A stretch of 12,372 nucleotides of DNA from assembly GCA_029932015.1 (NCBI GenBank), contig JAOZQW010000035.1, forward strand, positions 1 to 12,372. Direction: 5' to 3'. Positions within the stretch are counted from its first letter, which is position 1, and every line of letters starts with the position of its first letter. The notes below the pieces were generated by a model. It was not told the origin of the DNA, searched no databases, and was given only the letters and a program-made list of their open reading frames with translations. Positions 1 through 6,142 of the stretch are shown here, piece after piece. The translations under genes were made by a program, and so were the position numbers. This stretch comes from Candidatus Fermentibacteraceae bacterium. GTDB taxonomy: Bacteria > Fermentibacterota > Fermentibacteria > Fermentibacterales > JCC-6.

Positions 1-1
1 G

Positions 2-40
2 AACGGCAGCTGGGTTATCACCAGTGGCGGTATCCTCTAG
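2..40 (+). CDS. 3' end of a truncated upstream gene
   Basis: A reading frame open from the window edge ends in TAG at 38-40 and gives the tail NGSWVITSGGIL. The residues alternate hydrophobic and polar in a beta-strand manner, as at the end of a secreted or outer-membrane protein, but twelve residues cannot identify a family. The main support is position: a strong intrinsic terminator follows 33 bases later, as expected after a real plus-strand gene. Other frames here also stay open for a short distance, so the frame choice is tentative. Confidence 0.4.
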   Translation, partial: NGSWVITSGGIL

Positions 41-73
41 CACTACGATTCCGCTTCAGTTACTATCGACACG

Positions 74-103
74 AAGAGGGGAGCCTGATGGCTCCCCTCT
101 TTT
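74..103 (+). terminator. Intrinsic terminator of the upstream gene
   Basis: A perfect 12-bp stem pairs 74-85 with 90-101 (core GAGGGGAGCC / GGCTCCCCTC). It has a TGAT tetraloop and runs into TTTT. The stem is GC-rich, the loop is small and the U-tract is immediate, which is the full textbook pattern. It lies just after the stop at 38-40. Confidence 0.9.
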
Positions 104-116
104 GCTTAGATAAGGG

Positions 117-180
117 GACACGCATAGGAATGCATGTCCCCGTAGCTGGACACGCATAGAGGTGCATGTCCCCGCAGCTG
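117..180. repeat. Two tandem 32-bp hairpin repeats
   Basis: Two directly adjacent copies, 117-148 and 149-180, share GACACGCATA, then a variable core, then TGCATGTCCCCG[T/C]AGCTG. They differ at only a few bases. Each copy is close to an inverted repeat. In the first, GGGGACA at 114-120 pairs with TGTCCCC at 135-141, and GCAT at 122-125 pairs with ATGC at 130-133, with one mismatch between. There is no spacer between copies and no open frame through them. They lie between the terminator and the duplicated tRNA tail, and their function is unknown. Confidence 0.75.
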
Positions 181-197
181 GCGGAGGACCGGGGACT
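179..197 (-). repeat. 19-bp copy of the tRNA-Ser 3' end
   Basis: The 19 bases at 179-197 are identical to 260-278. That segment is the CCA tail, discriminator, 3' acceptor strand and part of the T arm of tRNA-Ser. The copy sits 81 bases beyond the tRNA's 3' end in the same orientation. Homology stops sharply at 198 (T against C). Duplication of a tRNA 3' end is the usual trace of site-specific integration, but only 62 bases separate the copies and no integrase is present. It could equally be a partial tRNA duplication. Confidence 0.8.
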
Positions 198-198
198 T

Positions 199-231
199 CC
201 TTCGACTCGCAAGCTCGCTCAGGATAAACTC
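199..231. repeat. REP-like imperfect palindromic stretch
   Basis: This intergenic stretch between the two tRNA-tail copies contains CGACTCGCAAGCTCGCTCAG followed by GATAAACTC. The core GCAAGCTCGC is a near-palindrome (8 of 10 positions with G-T pairs allowed) that could fold as a small hairpin. From memory, words of the type TTCGAC...GCTCAGGATAA are common in dispersed intergenic repeats of many bacteria. Only one copy is visible here, so the dispersed-repeat call is inference. Confidence 0.35.
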
Positions 232-259
232 ACCGGGGTTCTCGTCCCCGCAAATGTTG

Positions 260-345
260 TGGCGGAGGACCGGGGACTCGAACCCCGAAGGGAATAAACC
301 CGGCGGATTTCAAATCCGCTGCCTTACCAATTAGACTAGTCCTCC
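260..345 (-). tRNA. tRNA-Ser (anticodon UGA)
   Basis: Read on the minus strand from 345 to 260. The acceptor strand GGAGGAC pairs perfectly with GTCCTCC. The D arm has GTCT/AGGC around AATTGGTA. The anticodon stem GCGGA/TCCGC closes the loop TTTGAAA, which puts UGA at positions 34-36. A long variable arm follows, as expected for serine tRNA. The T arm is CGGGG-TTCGAGT-CCCCG, then discriminator G and an encoded CCA at 260-262. The length of 86 nt is normal for this class. It decodes UCA and, by wobble, UCG codons. A good promoter lies directly upstream. I see no U-rich terminator hairpin close downstream. Confidence 0.97.
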
Positions 346-355
346 ACGGCTATGA

Positions 356-384
356 AATGTAAGTTATCATCATCGACCGGTCAA
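356..384 (-). promoter_or_regulatory. Sigma-70-type promoter of tRNA-Ser
   Basis: On the minus strand, TTGACC (plus coordinates 379-384) is followed by a 17-base spacer and TACATT (356-361), close to TTGACA-17-TATAAT. The -10 box ends 10 bases before the mature tRNA 5' end at 345, which leaves a short leader. It is divergent from the gene starting at 413. Confidence 0.65.
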
Positions 385-412
385 ATACAGGATTCCTGAG
401 TGGAGGGAAGCA

Positions 413-943
413 ATGCTGGAGATGGAACTCAAATTCAGTGTAGATGACTTCACTGAAGTTGAGAGGCGACTGCGTGAATTGAGCATAGCCCCTGGTGAGC
501 GCGTGAAGGAAAATAACTATATCCTTGACCTCCCTGGCGGTCCCCTCCGTAAGATGGATACATTGTTTCGTCTTCGCACTAACGGTGAAGGGGTCCTTCT
601 TACCATCAAGAAGCCTCTTCCTGCCACCTGCCTGAAGGTAAGGCACGAGAAGGAGACAATACTTGCATGTGACATCGAGGAGGCTATATCTCTATTCTCG
701 CTTCTGGGCTATGGAGTGGTGTACAGATATGAGAAGACAAGGATGGAATGCATACTCGGCGAGGCCACCGTCTGCCTGGATGAACTGTGGTTCGGGAAGT
801 TCATAGAGATAGAGGCCACATCTGAGGAAGGCGTTATGGAAGCTGTCGATGCCCTCGGACTGGATGTCGATATGGGTATCAGATTCAGTTACGCCGCTCT
901 TGAGCAGGATGCCATGGACAGAAGCGGGGGAGGAAAGAAATAG
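413..943 (+). CDS. CYTH-domain protein (class IV adenylate cyclase / triphosphatase-like)
   Basis: The 176-residue product is a single CYTH tunnel-fold domain. The N-terminal signature ExExK is present as E3-M-E5-L-K7. Basic pairs typical of the triphosphate tunnel follow (R53-L-R55, T64-I-K66, later YEKTR), with acidic metal-site strands LDEL and FIEIE near the C-terminus. CYTH enzymes bind triphosphates with divalent metal; members include CyaB adenylate cyclase and thiamine or inorganic triphosphatases. The sequence alone does not settle the substrate. There is no signal peptide, so it is probably cytosolic. The ATG at 413 has GGAGGG just upstream and keeps E3; the in-frame ATG at 422 would destroy ExExK. 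Its stop TAG abuts the next ATG, so translation is probably coupled. It has no CHAD partner domain. Confidence 0.85.
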   Translation: MLEMELKFSVDDFTEVERRLRELSIAPGERVKENNYILDLPGGPLRKMDTLFRLRTNGEGVLLTIKKPLPATCLKVRHEKETILACDIEEAISLFSLLGYGVVYRYEKTRMECILGEATVCLDELWFGKFIEIEATSEEGVMEAVDALGLDVDMGIRFSYAALEQDAMDRSGGGKK

Positions 944-1765
944 ATGAAACTGATGATCATTTTCCTTGCCGTACTCCTTCTGGCGGGGTTCTCGGCTGCT
1001 GAAACGCTTCCTGCTGATGCAGACCATGAGCGGAACGAATCCTCGGACCAGGAGAACGAGGGCGAGGAGATCAGTGATGGCGAGGAGGACACTGACAATG
1101 AGGATGGCGGTTCTTTCCTCCAGCCCTATTACGACGCCGATGAGGACAGCTCAGGCTGCTGGCTGGGCGGCTGTTTCGACTCATTCGATTTTCTCAGGGT
1201 ACTGACCCTGATCGATGTCCGATACAATTCTGATCCCTTCAGGAACGACGGGATCCGTAACAGACTCGGAGATACCGGCAATCCTGTTGCCTTCAGCATT
1301 GATCTGGGCTTGTCGAAGATAGGGGAGAACAAGGGTTATACTGCCCAGGCGATGTTCCTTTCCCCGAGTCCTCTCGGTATCGAGGCACTCCTCCACAGGG
1401 TGAGACCCGGGGAGGGTGAACCTGAATTCACGCTTGTCTATGCAGGACTGCCTGTGCAGTTCGTATTCGGCTCCCCCCTGCAGCTGATGATTGAACCGCA
1501 GCTCGTCTTTCCAAGGGAAGACCACCGCTGGACACTCTCAGGTGGCGGTGTTGGTCTAATTGGTGAGTATCTCTTCCTCGATGGAGGAAGCATCTCCATC
1601 GACTACAGGCTGACATGGATCAGCAATCTTCCGATGCACCGCGGTGAAGCAAGACTTTCCTGGTATACCGTCCCCATGAGACTGTGGGCAGGCTACACAC
1701 TGCTTCGGAACTGCAGGGGAGAGACGCTCAAAGGCCCTTGTGCCGGGCTTGGCATCCTCCTCTGA
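944..1765 (+). CDS. Secreted acidic protein, probable outer-membrane beta-barrel
   Basis: Family not recognised. The 273-residue product starts with a clear signal peptide (MKLMIIFLAVLLLAGFSAA, cleavage near residue 19). Residues 24-68 are a very Asp/Glu-rich, probably disordered stretch. From about residue 85 the chain is strand-rich, with alternating hydrophobic residues and Gly/Asn turns, and ends AGLGILL, which fits a small beta-barrel or periplasmic beta-protein. There are exactly four cysteines: C72 and C77 just after the acidic stretch, and C257 and C266 near the end. They could form disulfides in an oxidising compartment. The ATG directly follows the previous TAG with no gap, and GGGAGGA upstream supplies the ribosome site. 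The next gene starts three bases after its stop. The barrel assignment is inferred from composition and pattern only. Confidence 0.8.
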   Translation: MKLMIIFLAVLLLAGFSAAETLPADADHERNESSDQENEGEEISDGEEDTDNEDGGSFLQPYYDADEDSSGCWLGGCFDSFDFLRVLTLIDVRYNSDPFRNDGIRNRLGDTGNPVAFSIDLGLSKIGENKGYTAQAMFLSPSPLGIEALLHRVRPGEGEPEFTLVYAGLPVQFVFGSPLQLMIEPQLVFPREDHRWTLSGGGVGLIGEYLFLDGGSISIDYRLTWISNLPMHRGEARLSWYTVPMRLWAGYTLLRNCRGETLKGPCAGLGILL

Positions 1766-1768
1766 TCA

Positions 1769-3394
1769 ATGTCTGAACGCACACCTCAAGTCCGCAGGCG
1801 CTTAATGGCAGCCGGTCTCTTCACAACCGGCATTCTCCTTGTCACAGTGATATCAGTTCTGCTCCCGCGTGGATTCTGGGTTCTGGATGAATCCATCAGA
1901 TATCTTCAGATGTCATCGCTTTCGGAGAGTTTCACTCTTCCTCCGCCACATCCGTTCCCAGGGGGCGAACTCCTTGACGAACCTGCTCCTGCAGTTGCTC
2001 CCCTTCCTTACCATTACGGACGGCTGGGAGAGGATGGCCTGATCTATTCCCAATACAGTCCGATCCTTGCCCTCCTTTCACTTCCATTTGCGGATGCAGC
2101 CCGCATAGGGGTGTATATCGTTCCCGCTGCAGGCTTCGCCGCATTCTGGCTGATCCTTTTCCTGATCCTTCAGAGTAATGGTCTGAGCAGGGCTGATTCG
2201 TTCCTCCTTCCGCTTCTTGGAACACCCCTTCTCTTCTACGGATTGACCTTCTGGTCGCATGCTCCTGCGGCGGCACTGGTCCTGGGGGCCGTTCTGGCTA
2301 CGCTGCGAGGGAGAAGATCCTGGGTCCCATATGTACTCCTCACCGCAGCTGTTCTCCTCCGCGAGGAGGCACTCCCGCTGTTTGCGATCCCGCTGCTGCT
2401 GGGAAGAGCCTCCCCCCGGAAAAAAGTACTTCTCCTTCTTGCGTCGGCATCGGTCATCCTCCTATCCACACGCTTGCTGACAGGCGCATGGCTGGGGACA
2501 CACATCCAGGCCAGCGGCGTCGAGCAGGATCTGTACGGACACGGAGACATGGGTTACCTGCAGGCCAGGATCTATGTTGTATTCATGTCTCTGGTCACTT
2601 TCCTGCCCGGAGTGCCGATATGGGTCAACGCAGCTGGAGGGATCCTGCTGTTCGGGTTATGGGGTATGGCTGTCAGGGGACCTGCCCGATTCAGAGGGGC
2701 AGCCTTCTATTTGGGGCTGGCTCTTGCTGGCGCGGCGTTGTCAGTCTCCATCCTCAGGGGCTTCAGGCTGTTCGACAGCTTCCATTATCTCAAGAATCCG
2801 CTAGTGGTCTTTCCGGCCCTATGGCTCGTCAGACCAAAAGGGCGTCTGCCTCTTATCCTTATCGGGATACTGATGGCTCTGATGATCGTCATGGGTCCCA
2901 TGCACTCAGAGGATCTAGCCTGGGGGTCCAGACTTACGATGCTGCCGATCATGTCCATGCTGGTCATGATCGAACCAGCGAGCAGACGAAGAACCAATGC
3001 GGTCCTCGCAGCAGGTGTTCTCGCATGCTGTGCCGCTGTGGGCTTCCTTGGCGCCAGGCGGGGAGCATCGGAAAGGCTGGTCGATCATGCCATATCCGGA
3101 AGCGATGCAGTCGTGATAACGAACTGGATGCTGACCGGTGAATTCGCCAGGGAGGAAGCGGCGGGAATGCCGGTCTACTTCACATCTTCAACTGCTGATT
3201 TCGTGGCGGTGATGAGCGCGATGGACGGGATGGAGCCTGTTGTCATCTCCCGTCTGCAGGATATTCAGGGACAGACCGCTGCATTCGAGAGTGCCGGGTT
3301 CGATGCGTTCATCTCACAGGTAGTGGAATACGATCCGGTCCTGAGTGTTGCCATCCTTCGATCCCGTGAGTCCGCCGAGAGTGAACAGCCTTGA
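1769..3394 (+). CDS. Polytopic membrane protein, GT-C glycosyltransferase-like
   Basis: The 541-residue inner-membrane protein has about ten hydrophobic helices over residues 12-420, then a soluble C-terminal region of about 110 residues that is probably periplasmic. After the first helix comes D40-E41, an acidic pair in the first large external loop. That is where GT-C enzymes, which use polyprenyl-phosphate sugars, place catalytic Asp/Glu. A Pro-rich loop (55-85) and the FYGLTFWSHAPAAAL segment resemble family 39-like hypotheticals. Substrate and acceptor cannot be read from the sequence. The ATG lies three bases after the upstream stop and lacks a clear Shine-Dalgarno sequence, so it probably relies on coupling. 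An alternative in-frame ATG at 1805 is no better supported. The GC content is high, with many Leu/Ala codons. Confidence 0.6.
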   Translation: MSERTPQVRRRLMAAGLFTTGILLVTVISVLLPRGFWVLDESIRYLQMSSLSESFTLPPPHPFPGGELLDEPAPAVAPLPYHYGRLGEDGLIYSQYSPILALLSLPFADAARIGVYIVPAAGFAAFWLILFLILQSNGLSRADSFLLPLLGTPLLFYGLTFWSHAPAAALVLGAVLATLRGRRSWVPYVLLTAAVLLREEALPLFAIPLLLGRASPRKKVLLLLASASVILLSTRLLTGAWLGTHIQASGVEQDLYGHGDMGYLQARIYVVFMSLVTFLPGVPIWVNAAGGILLFGLWGMAVRGPARFRGAAFYLGLALAGAALSVSILRGFRLFDSFHYLKNPLVVFPALWLVRPKGRLPLILIGILMALMIVMGPMHSEDLAWGSRLTMLPIMSMLVMIEPASRRRTNAVLAAGVLACCAAVGFLGARRGASERLVDHAISGSDAVVITNWMLTGEFAREEAAGMPVYFTSSTADFVAVMSAMDGMEPVVISRLQDIQGQTAAFESAGFDAFISQVVEYDPVLSVAILRSRESAESEQP

Positions 3395-3504
3395 CAAAGA
3401 GCGATTTCTAAGGCATTTATCGAAGCCTGTTGCGCCAGAACAATGACATTTGGAATAATTGTTCATTTTACGAAATACAGATGATACAGGGAGTTGATGT
3501 ACAG

Positions 3505-4068
3505 ATGAACGAGCACACCATTGCTGAGAAGAGACTGAAGACCGAAATCCATTACAAGAACACCCTGCGCAAGGATCTGGTATACAGCGTTCGGCGTTTG
3601 CACGACTGGCAGGAAGAGCTTGCCACAATACAGAACAAGCGCAAGGAAAAGAAACTGCGCGGAACAATAGCGCGCTATAAGAACTTCATTGCTGACATGA
3701 GACATTTCCTCGCTCCTCTTCTTGATGAGCTCGAGCAGACCATCAAGAGCGAGATGAGCTTCAGCGAAGAGGAGATCGCGCAGTTCCAGGCCGAGGTTAA
3801 GGAAGAGACCGATCTGGCTGCAAAAGCCAGGGCAGCTTTCGACAAAGCCAGGGCGAATGTGGAAAGCTCTGATGATACAAAGCTTGAGCCGGAGGAGCTT
3901 GCCGCCCTTCGCGAGGCCTACAGTAAGGCATGGCGTGCATTCAGACTGGAGAAGCACAGGCTGGATGAGGTGAAGACCGAACTCAATAGTGAGAAGGTAG
4001 ATCGCAAGATATTTGAACTCGAACTCAAGAGGATACACGTGGAGCGACACTTCATCTCGGAAAAATAA
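3505..4068 (+). CDS. Cytosolic coiled-coil protein of unknown function
   Basis: Family not recognised. The 187-residue product is almost entirely helical and rich in Lys, Glu, Arg, Ala and Leu, with no signal peptide or membrane segment. Residues run in long amphipathic helices broken near SSDDTKLEPEE. A heptad is duplicated exactly as KARAAFD-KARANVE, with aaagccagggc repeated 21 bases apart at 3823 and 3844. The frame is open up to a TTG at 3430, but the upstream part (RQNNDIWNNCSFYE and so on) looks non-coding and AT-rich. I chose ATG 3505, with GGGAG at 3489-3493 upstream; ATG 3481 lacks a ribosome site. A possible AATAAT -10 element lies at 3454-3459. The next gene begins five bases after the stop, so the two are probably cotranscribed. 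It may be a partner or scaffold for the peptidase. Confidence 0.75.
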   Translation: MNEHTIAEKRLKTEIHYKNTLRKDLVYSVRRLHDWQEELATIQNKRKEKKLRGTIARYKNFIADMRHFLAPLLDELEQTIKSEMSFSEEEIAQFQAEVKEETDLAAKARAAFDKARANVESSDDTKLEPEELAALREAYSKAWRAFRLEKHRLDEVKTELNSEKVDRKIFELELKRIHVERHFISEK

Positions 4069-4073
4069 TCCGG

Positions 4074-4946
4074 ATGGAGATATTCCCAAGAAAGCGCATT
4101 GAGTTCAGGCTGGGGCTTGTTGCCCTGGCCTGTCTCCTTTTCAGCCTGCCTTTCATCATCACAGGCAGGGGAATGATAGTGATCCCTGTTATCTGGCTTC
4201 TGGGGGCGGTGTACGTGTTTGGCTTTTTCCTCCCAAAGTACCAGAAGAGGAAGAGGATCGCGGCAACCCCGCTCTCTGATGCTGACAGAGAGATACTTAT
4301 GGAGAATGTCTCCTTCTACAAGGCACTCTCACCTGAGGACAGGAAAACCTACGAAGCTGACAGCGCCATCTTCCTGAGGGAGCACACCATCACAGGTGTG
4401 GACGATGTCAAAATCACCAGGAAAATCGAACTTCTCGTTGCCGCTACTGCAGTAAGGCTGATCTTCAGACGCCCAGAGTGGGAGTACAGGGATTTCGGGG
4501 ATATCCTCATCTACCCGGGTGGATTCAAGACCGATGGGTCCTACTCCACCGATATCCGGAGCGGAGAGGGAGCAACGGTAGGACTTGTTCACTCAGCCGG
4601 CAGCGTCATTCTCTCCCTCCCGCATCTTCTGAGCGGTTTCCAGCATGAGAACGACGGTCTCAATGTCGGCTATCATGAGTTTGCTCACGTTCTCGATGGA
4701 TTTCATCCAGACGGTCTTCCTGATGAGCTTTCACTGGGTGCATACAAGCCCTGGATAGAGGTTATGCACAGGGAGTTCGAGAAGGTCCATAAGGGCAGGT
4801 CCGTTCTCAGGGCATACGCGGGGACAAATCCAGCGGAGTTCTTCGCTGTTGCGGTGGAGTATTTCTTTGAGAAGCCTGAGAAGATGAAGAGCAAGGCTCC
4901 CGATCTATACGAGCAGCTGGCCGAGTTCTTCAAGCAAACCCCCTGA
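4074..4946 (+). CDS. Membrane-anchored M90 (MtfA-type) zinc peptidase
   Basis: The 290-residue product has two N-terminal membrane helices (about 11-30 and 33-53), a basic stop (KYQKRKR), then an M90 domain. The zinc motif is H201-E-F-A-H205, and the third ligand corresponds to E255 in NPAEFFAVAVEYFF. This aligns with E. coli MtfA, where DPAECFAVLSEYFF carries E212. Other family blocks are present, including DILIYPGGF and the region just before HEFAH. E. coli MtfA is a cytosolic aminopeptidase-like protein that binds the glucose regulator Mlc; here the domain is tethered, and the basic stretch after helix 2 suggests it faces the cytosol. No Mlc or PTS gene is visible nearby, so that role should not be transferred. 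The ribosome site is weak, and coupling to the coiled-coil gene is likely. Confidence 0.88.
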   Translation: MEIFPRKRIEFRLGLVALACLLFSLPFIITGRGMIVIPVIWLLGAVYVFGFFLPKYQKRKRIAATPLSDADREILMENVSFYKALSPEDRKTYEADSAIFLREHTITGVDDVKITRKIELLVAATAVRLIFRRPEWEYRDFGDILIYPGGFKTDGSYSTDIRSGEGATVGLVHSAGSVILSLPHLLSGFQHENDGLNVGYHEFAHVLDGFHPDGLPDELSLGAYKPWIEVMHREFEKVHKGRSVLRAYAGTNPAEFFAVAVEYFFEKPEKMKSKAPDLYEQLAEFFKQTP

Positions 4947-4972
4947 TCAGAGACTTGTCTGTTCCGTAGATA

Positions 4973-5000
4973 TTGCTTGACGGGAATGGGTTGTTATACT
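4973..5000 (+). promoter_or_regulatory. Extended -10 promoter for the GGDEF gene
   Basis: TGTTATACT at 4992-5000 is an extended -10 element (TGn plus TATACT). TTGCTT at 4973-4978 is a weak -35 box with a 16-base spacer. TTGACG at 4977-4982 is a better hexamer but too close. A second TATACT follows at 5006-5011. The start codon is at 5039 with GGAGGA at 5031-5036. This makes the gene an independent transcription unit. Confidence 0.5.
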
Positions 5001-5038
5001 CCCGGTATACTCTTCAATGATTCCACTGATGGAGGAAA

Positions 5039-5944
5039 ATGAAGATCTATATCGTCGACGATGATCCTGGAAGTCAGCTCATCCTTTCCACTGCTGTCTC
5101 GGATATGGGGCATGAGCCAGTTATCGAAGGAACCGGAGAATCCTTCATGGAGAACTTCGACCTCACCCAGCCTTCCCTTGTTCTGCTGGACTGGGTGCTT
5201 CCGGGTATAAGCGGCCTTGATATCTGCAACAGACTGATGTCGACTGATACTGATAACTACCACTACATCATCCTTGTAAGCGCCAAAGAGAAGCCGGAGG
5301 ATATAAGGCAGGCCCTCGATTCCGGGGCGAGTGATTACATCACCAAGGGTGCGGCAATGATGGAAATGAAAGCCAGGATAGGTGTCGGTATCCGGACGAT
5401 CGTGCTGGAGAGAGAGCGCAGCGAACTTCGGCTACAGCTTCGCAAGCTGGCCAGAACAGATAGTTTTACAGGATTGCTTAATCACACTGTCATTCTCGAT
5501 GAACTGACCCTTGAACTCAAGCGGAGTGAACGCGAGGGATCCTTCACCGGTGTACTCATGATTGATATCGATAACTTCAAGGCAGTGAATGACACATACG
5601 GTCATATCATCGGCGATCAGGTCATTGCACGTTTCGCCGCAGTACTCAGAGAGAACTCCAGACCGTACGACAGGATAGGCAGATACGGTGGAGATGAGTT
5701 CATAATGATACTTCCAAGGAGCGACAGCGAGTCATGCTTCTCTATCGCTGAGAGAATGAGGCGCAAGACAATGGACCTTGAGATGGATGACCTCGTAATG
5801 GGACTTGCGATAACATGCAGCATTGGAACCTGCACTTCGGACCACAAGCTCAAGTTCTCGTCTGCCCTTGTCGCGGCAGCCGATAATGCCCTCTACCGTG
5901 CTAAGGAAGGCGGCAGGAACCGCACTGTCTCCTGTCGAAGCTGA
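5039..5944 (+). CDS. Response regulator with GGDEF diguanylate cyclase output
   Basis: The 301-residue soluble protein has two domains. The receiver (1-122) has the acidic pair D8-D9, phosphoacceptor D51 in LVLLDWVLPG, S81 and K103. A short helical linker rich in Arg/Glu (123-140) leads to the GGDEF domain (141-300). That domain contains the intact catalytic motif G217-G-D-E-F221 and the product-inhibition I-site R208-P-Y-D211, five residues upstream as usual. The metal strand MIDIDNFKAVNDTYGH is also complete. Phosphorylation by a histidine kinase should promote dimerisation and synthesis of cyclic di-GMP from two GTP, with feedback at the I-site. The architecture is PleD/WspR-like with one receiver. 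No kinase or cyclic di-GMP receptor is visible nearby, so it is an orphan regulator here. The ATG at 5039 has a strong GGAGGA. Confidence 0.95.
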   Translation: MKIYIVDDDPGSQLILSTAVSDMGHEPVIEGTGESFMENFDLTQPSLVLLDWVLPGISGLDICNRLMSTDTDNYHYIILVSAKEKPEDIRQALDSGASDYITKGAAMMEMKARIGVGIRTIVLERERSELRLQLRKLARTDSFTGLLNHTVILDELTLELKRSEREGSFTGVLMIDIDNFKAVNDTYGHIIGDQVIARFAAVLRENSRPYDRIGRYGGDEFIMILPRSDSESCFSIAERMRRKTMDLEMDDLVMGLAITCSIGTCTSDHKLKFSSALVAAADNALYRAKEGGRNRTVSCRS

Positions 5945-6142
5945 CTCCGTACCAAGTCAATAACCGATCATCATGAGTCAGTACTCTGCATGCTTTCGAG
6001 ACTTTCCGTCCTTGGACTATGGAAGTCGGCACGTGTAAACCCGCAATTATCCCGGATTCTGCTGTATGGCTCATTTACAGAGTGTCGCAGGTCAGATCAG
6101 CAGAGCTGTTTTGATCCGGTCAGGATGAGAGAGATGAGCAGA

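Noticed and set aside
117..180. Possible CRISPR array from two similar 32-bp units
   Set aside because: The units are directly adjacent with no spacers, there are only two, and no cas gene is nearby. They are tandem hairpin repeats.
2488..3141. A 217-codon plus-strand open frame in another phase inside the GT-C-like gene
   Set aside because: The peptide is Arg/Ser/Cys-rich without any structure, while the overlapping frame gives continuous membrane helices. It is a shadow of high-GC coding DNA.
3389..3420. TTGACA overlapping the stop of the GT-C-like gene as a promoter for the coiled-coil gene
   Set aside because: The hexamer at 3391-3396 is perfect, but no acceptable -10 lies 16-18 bases away (best is CATTTA), so I do not call it.
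3463..4089. A 208-codon open frame on the minus strand opposite the coiled-coil gene
   Set aside because: It mirrors the codon bias of the Lys/Glu-rich plus-strand gene, has no ribosome site, and its peptide shows no domain-like pattern. The plus-strand frame has heptads and fits the operon.
6090..6120. Possible bidirectional terminator in the convergent gap (GATCAGCAGAGCTGTTTTGATC)
   Set aside because: The best stem is only four base pairs with competing pairings and a bulge. It is too weak to annotate.
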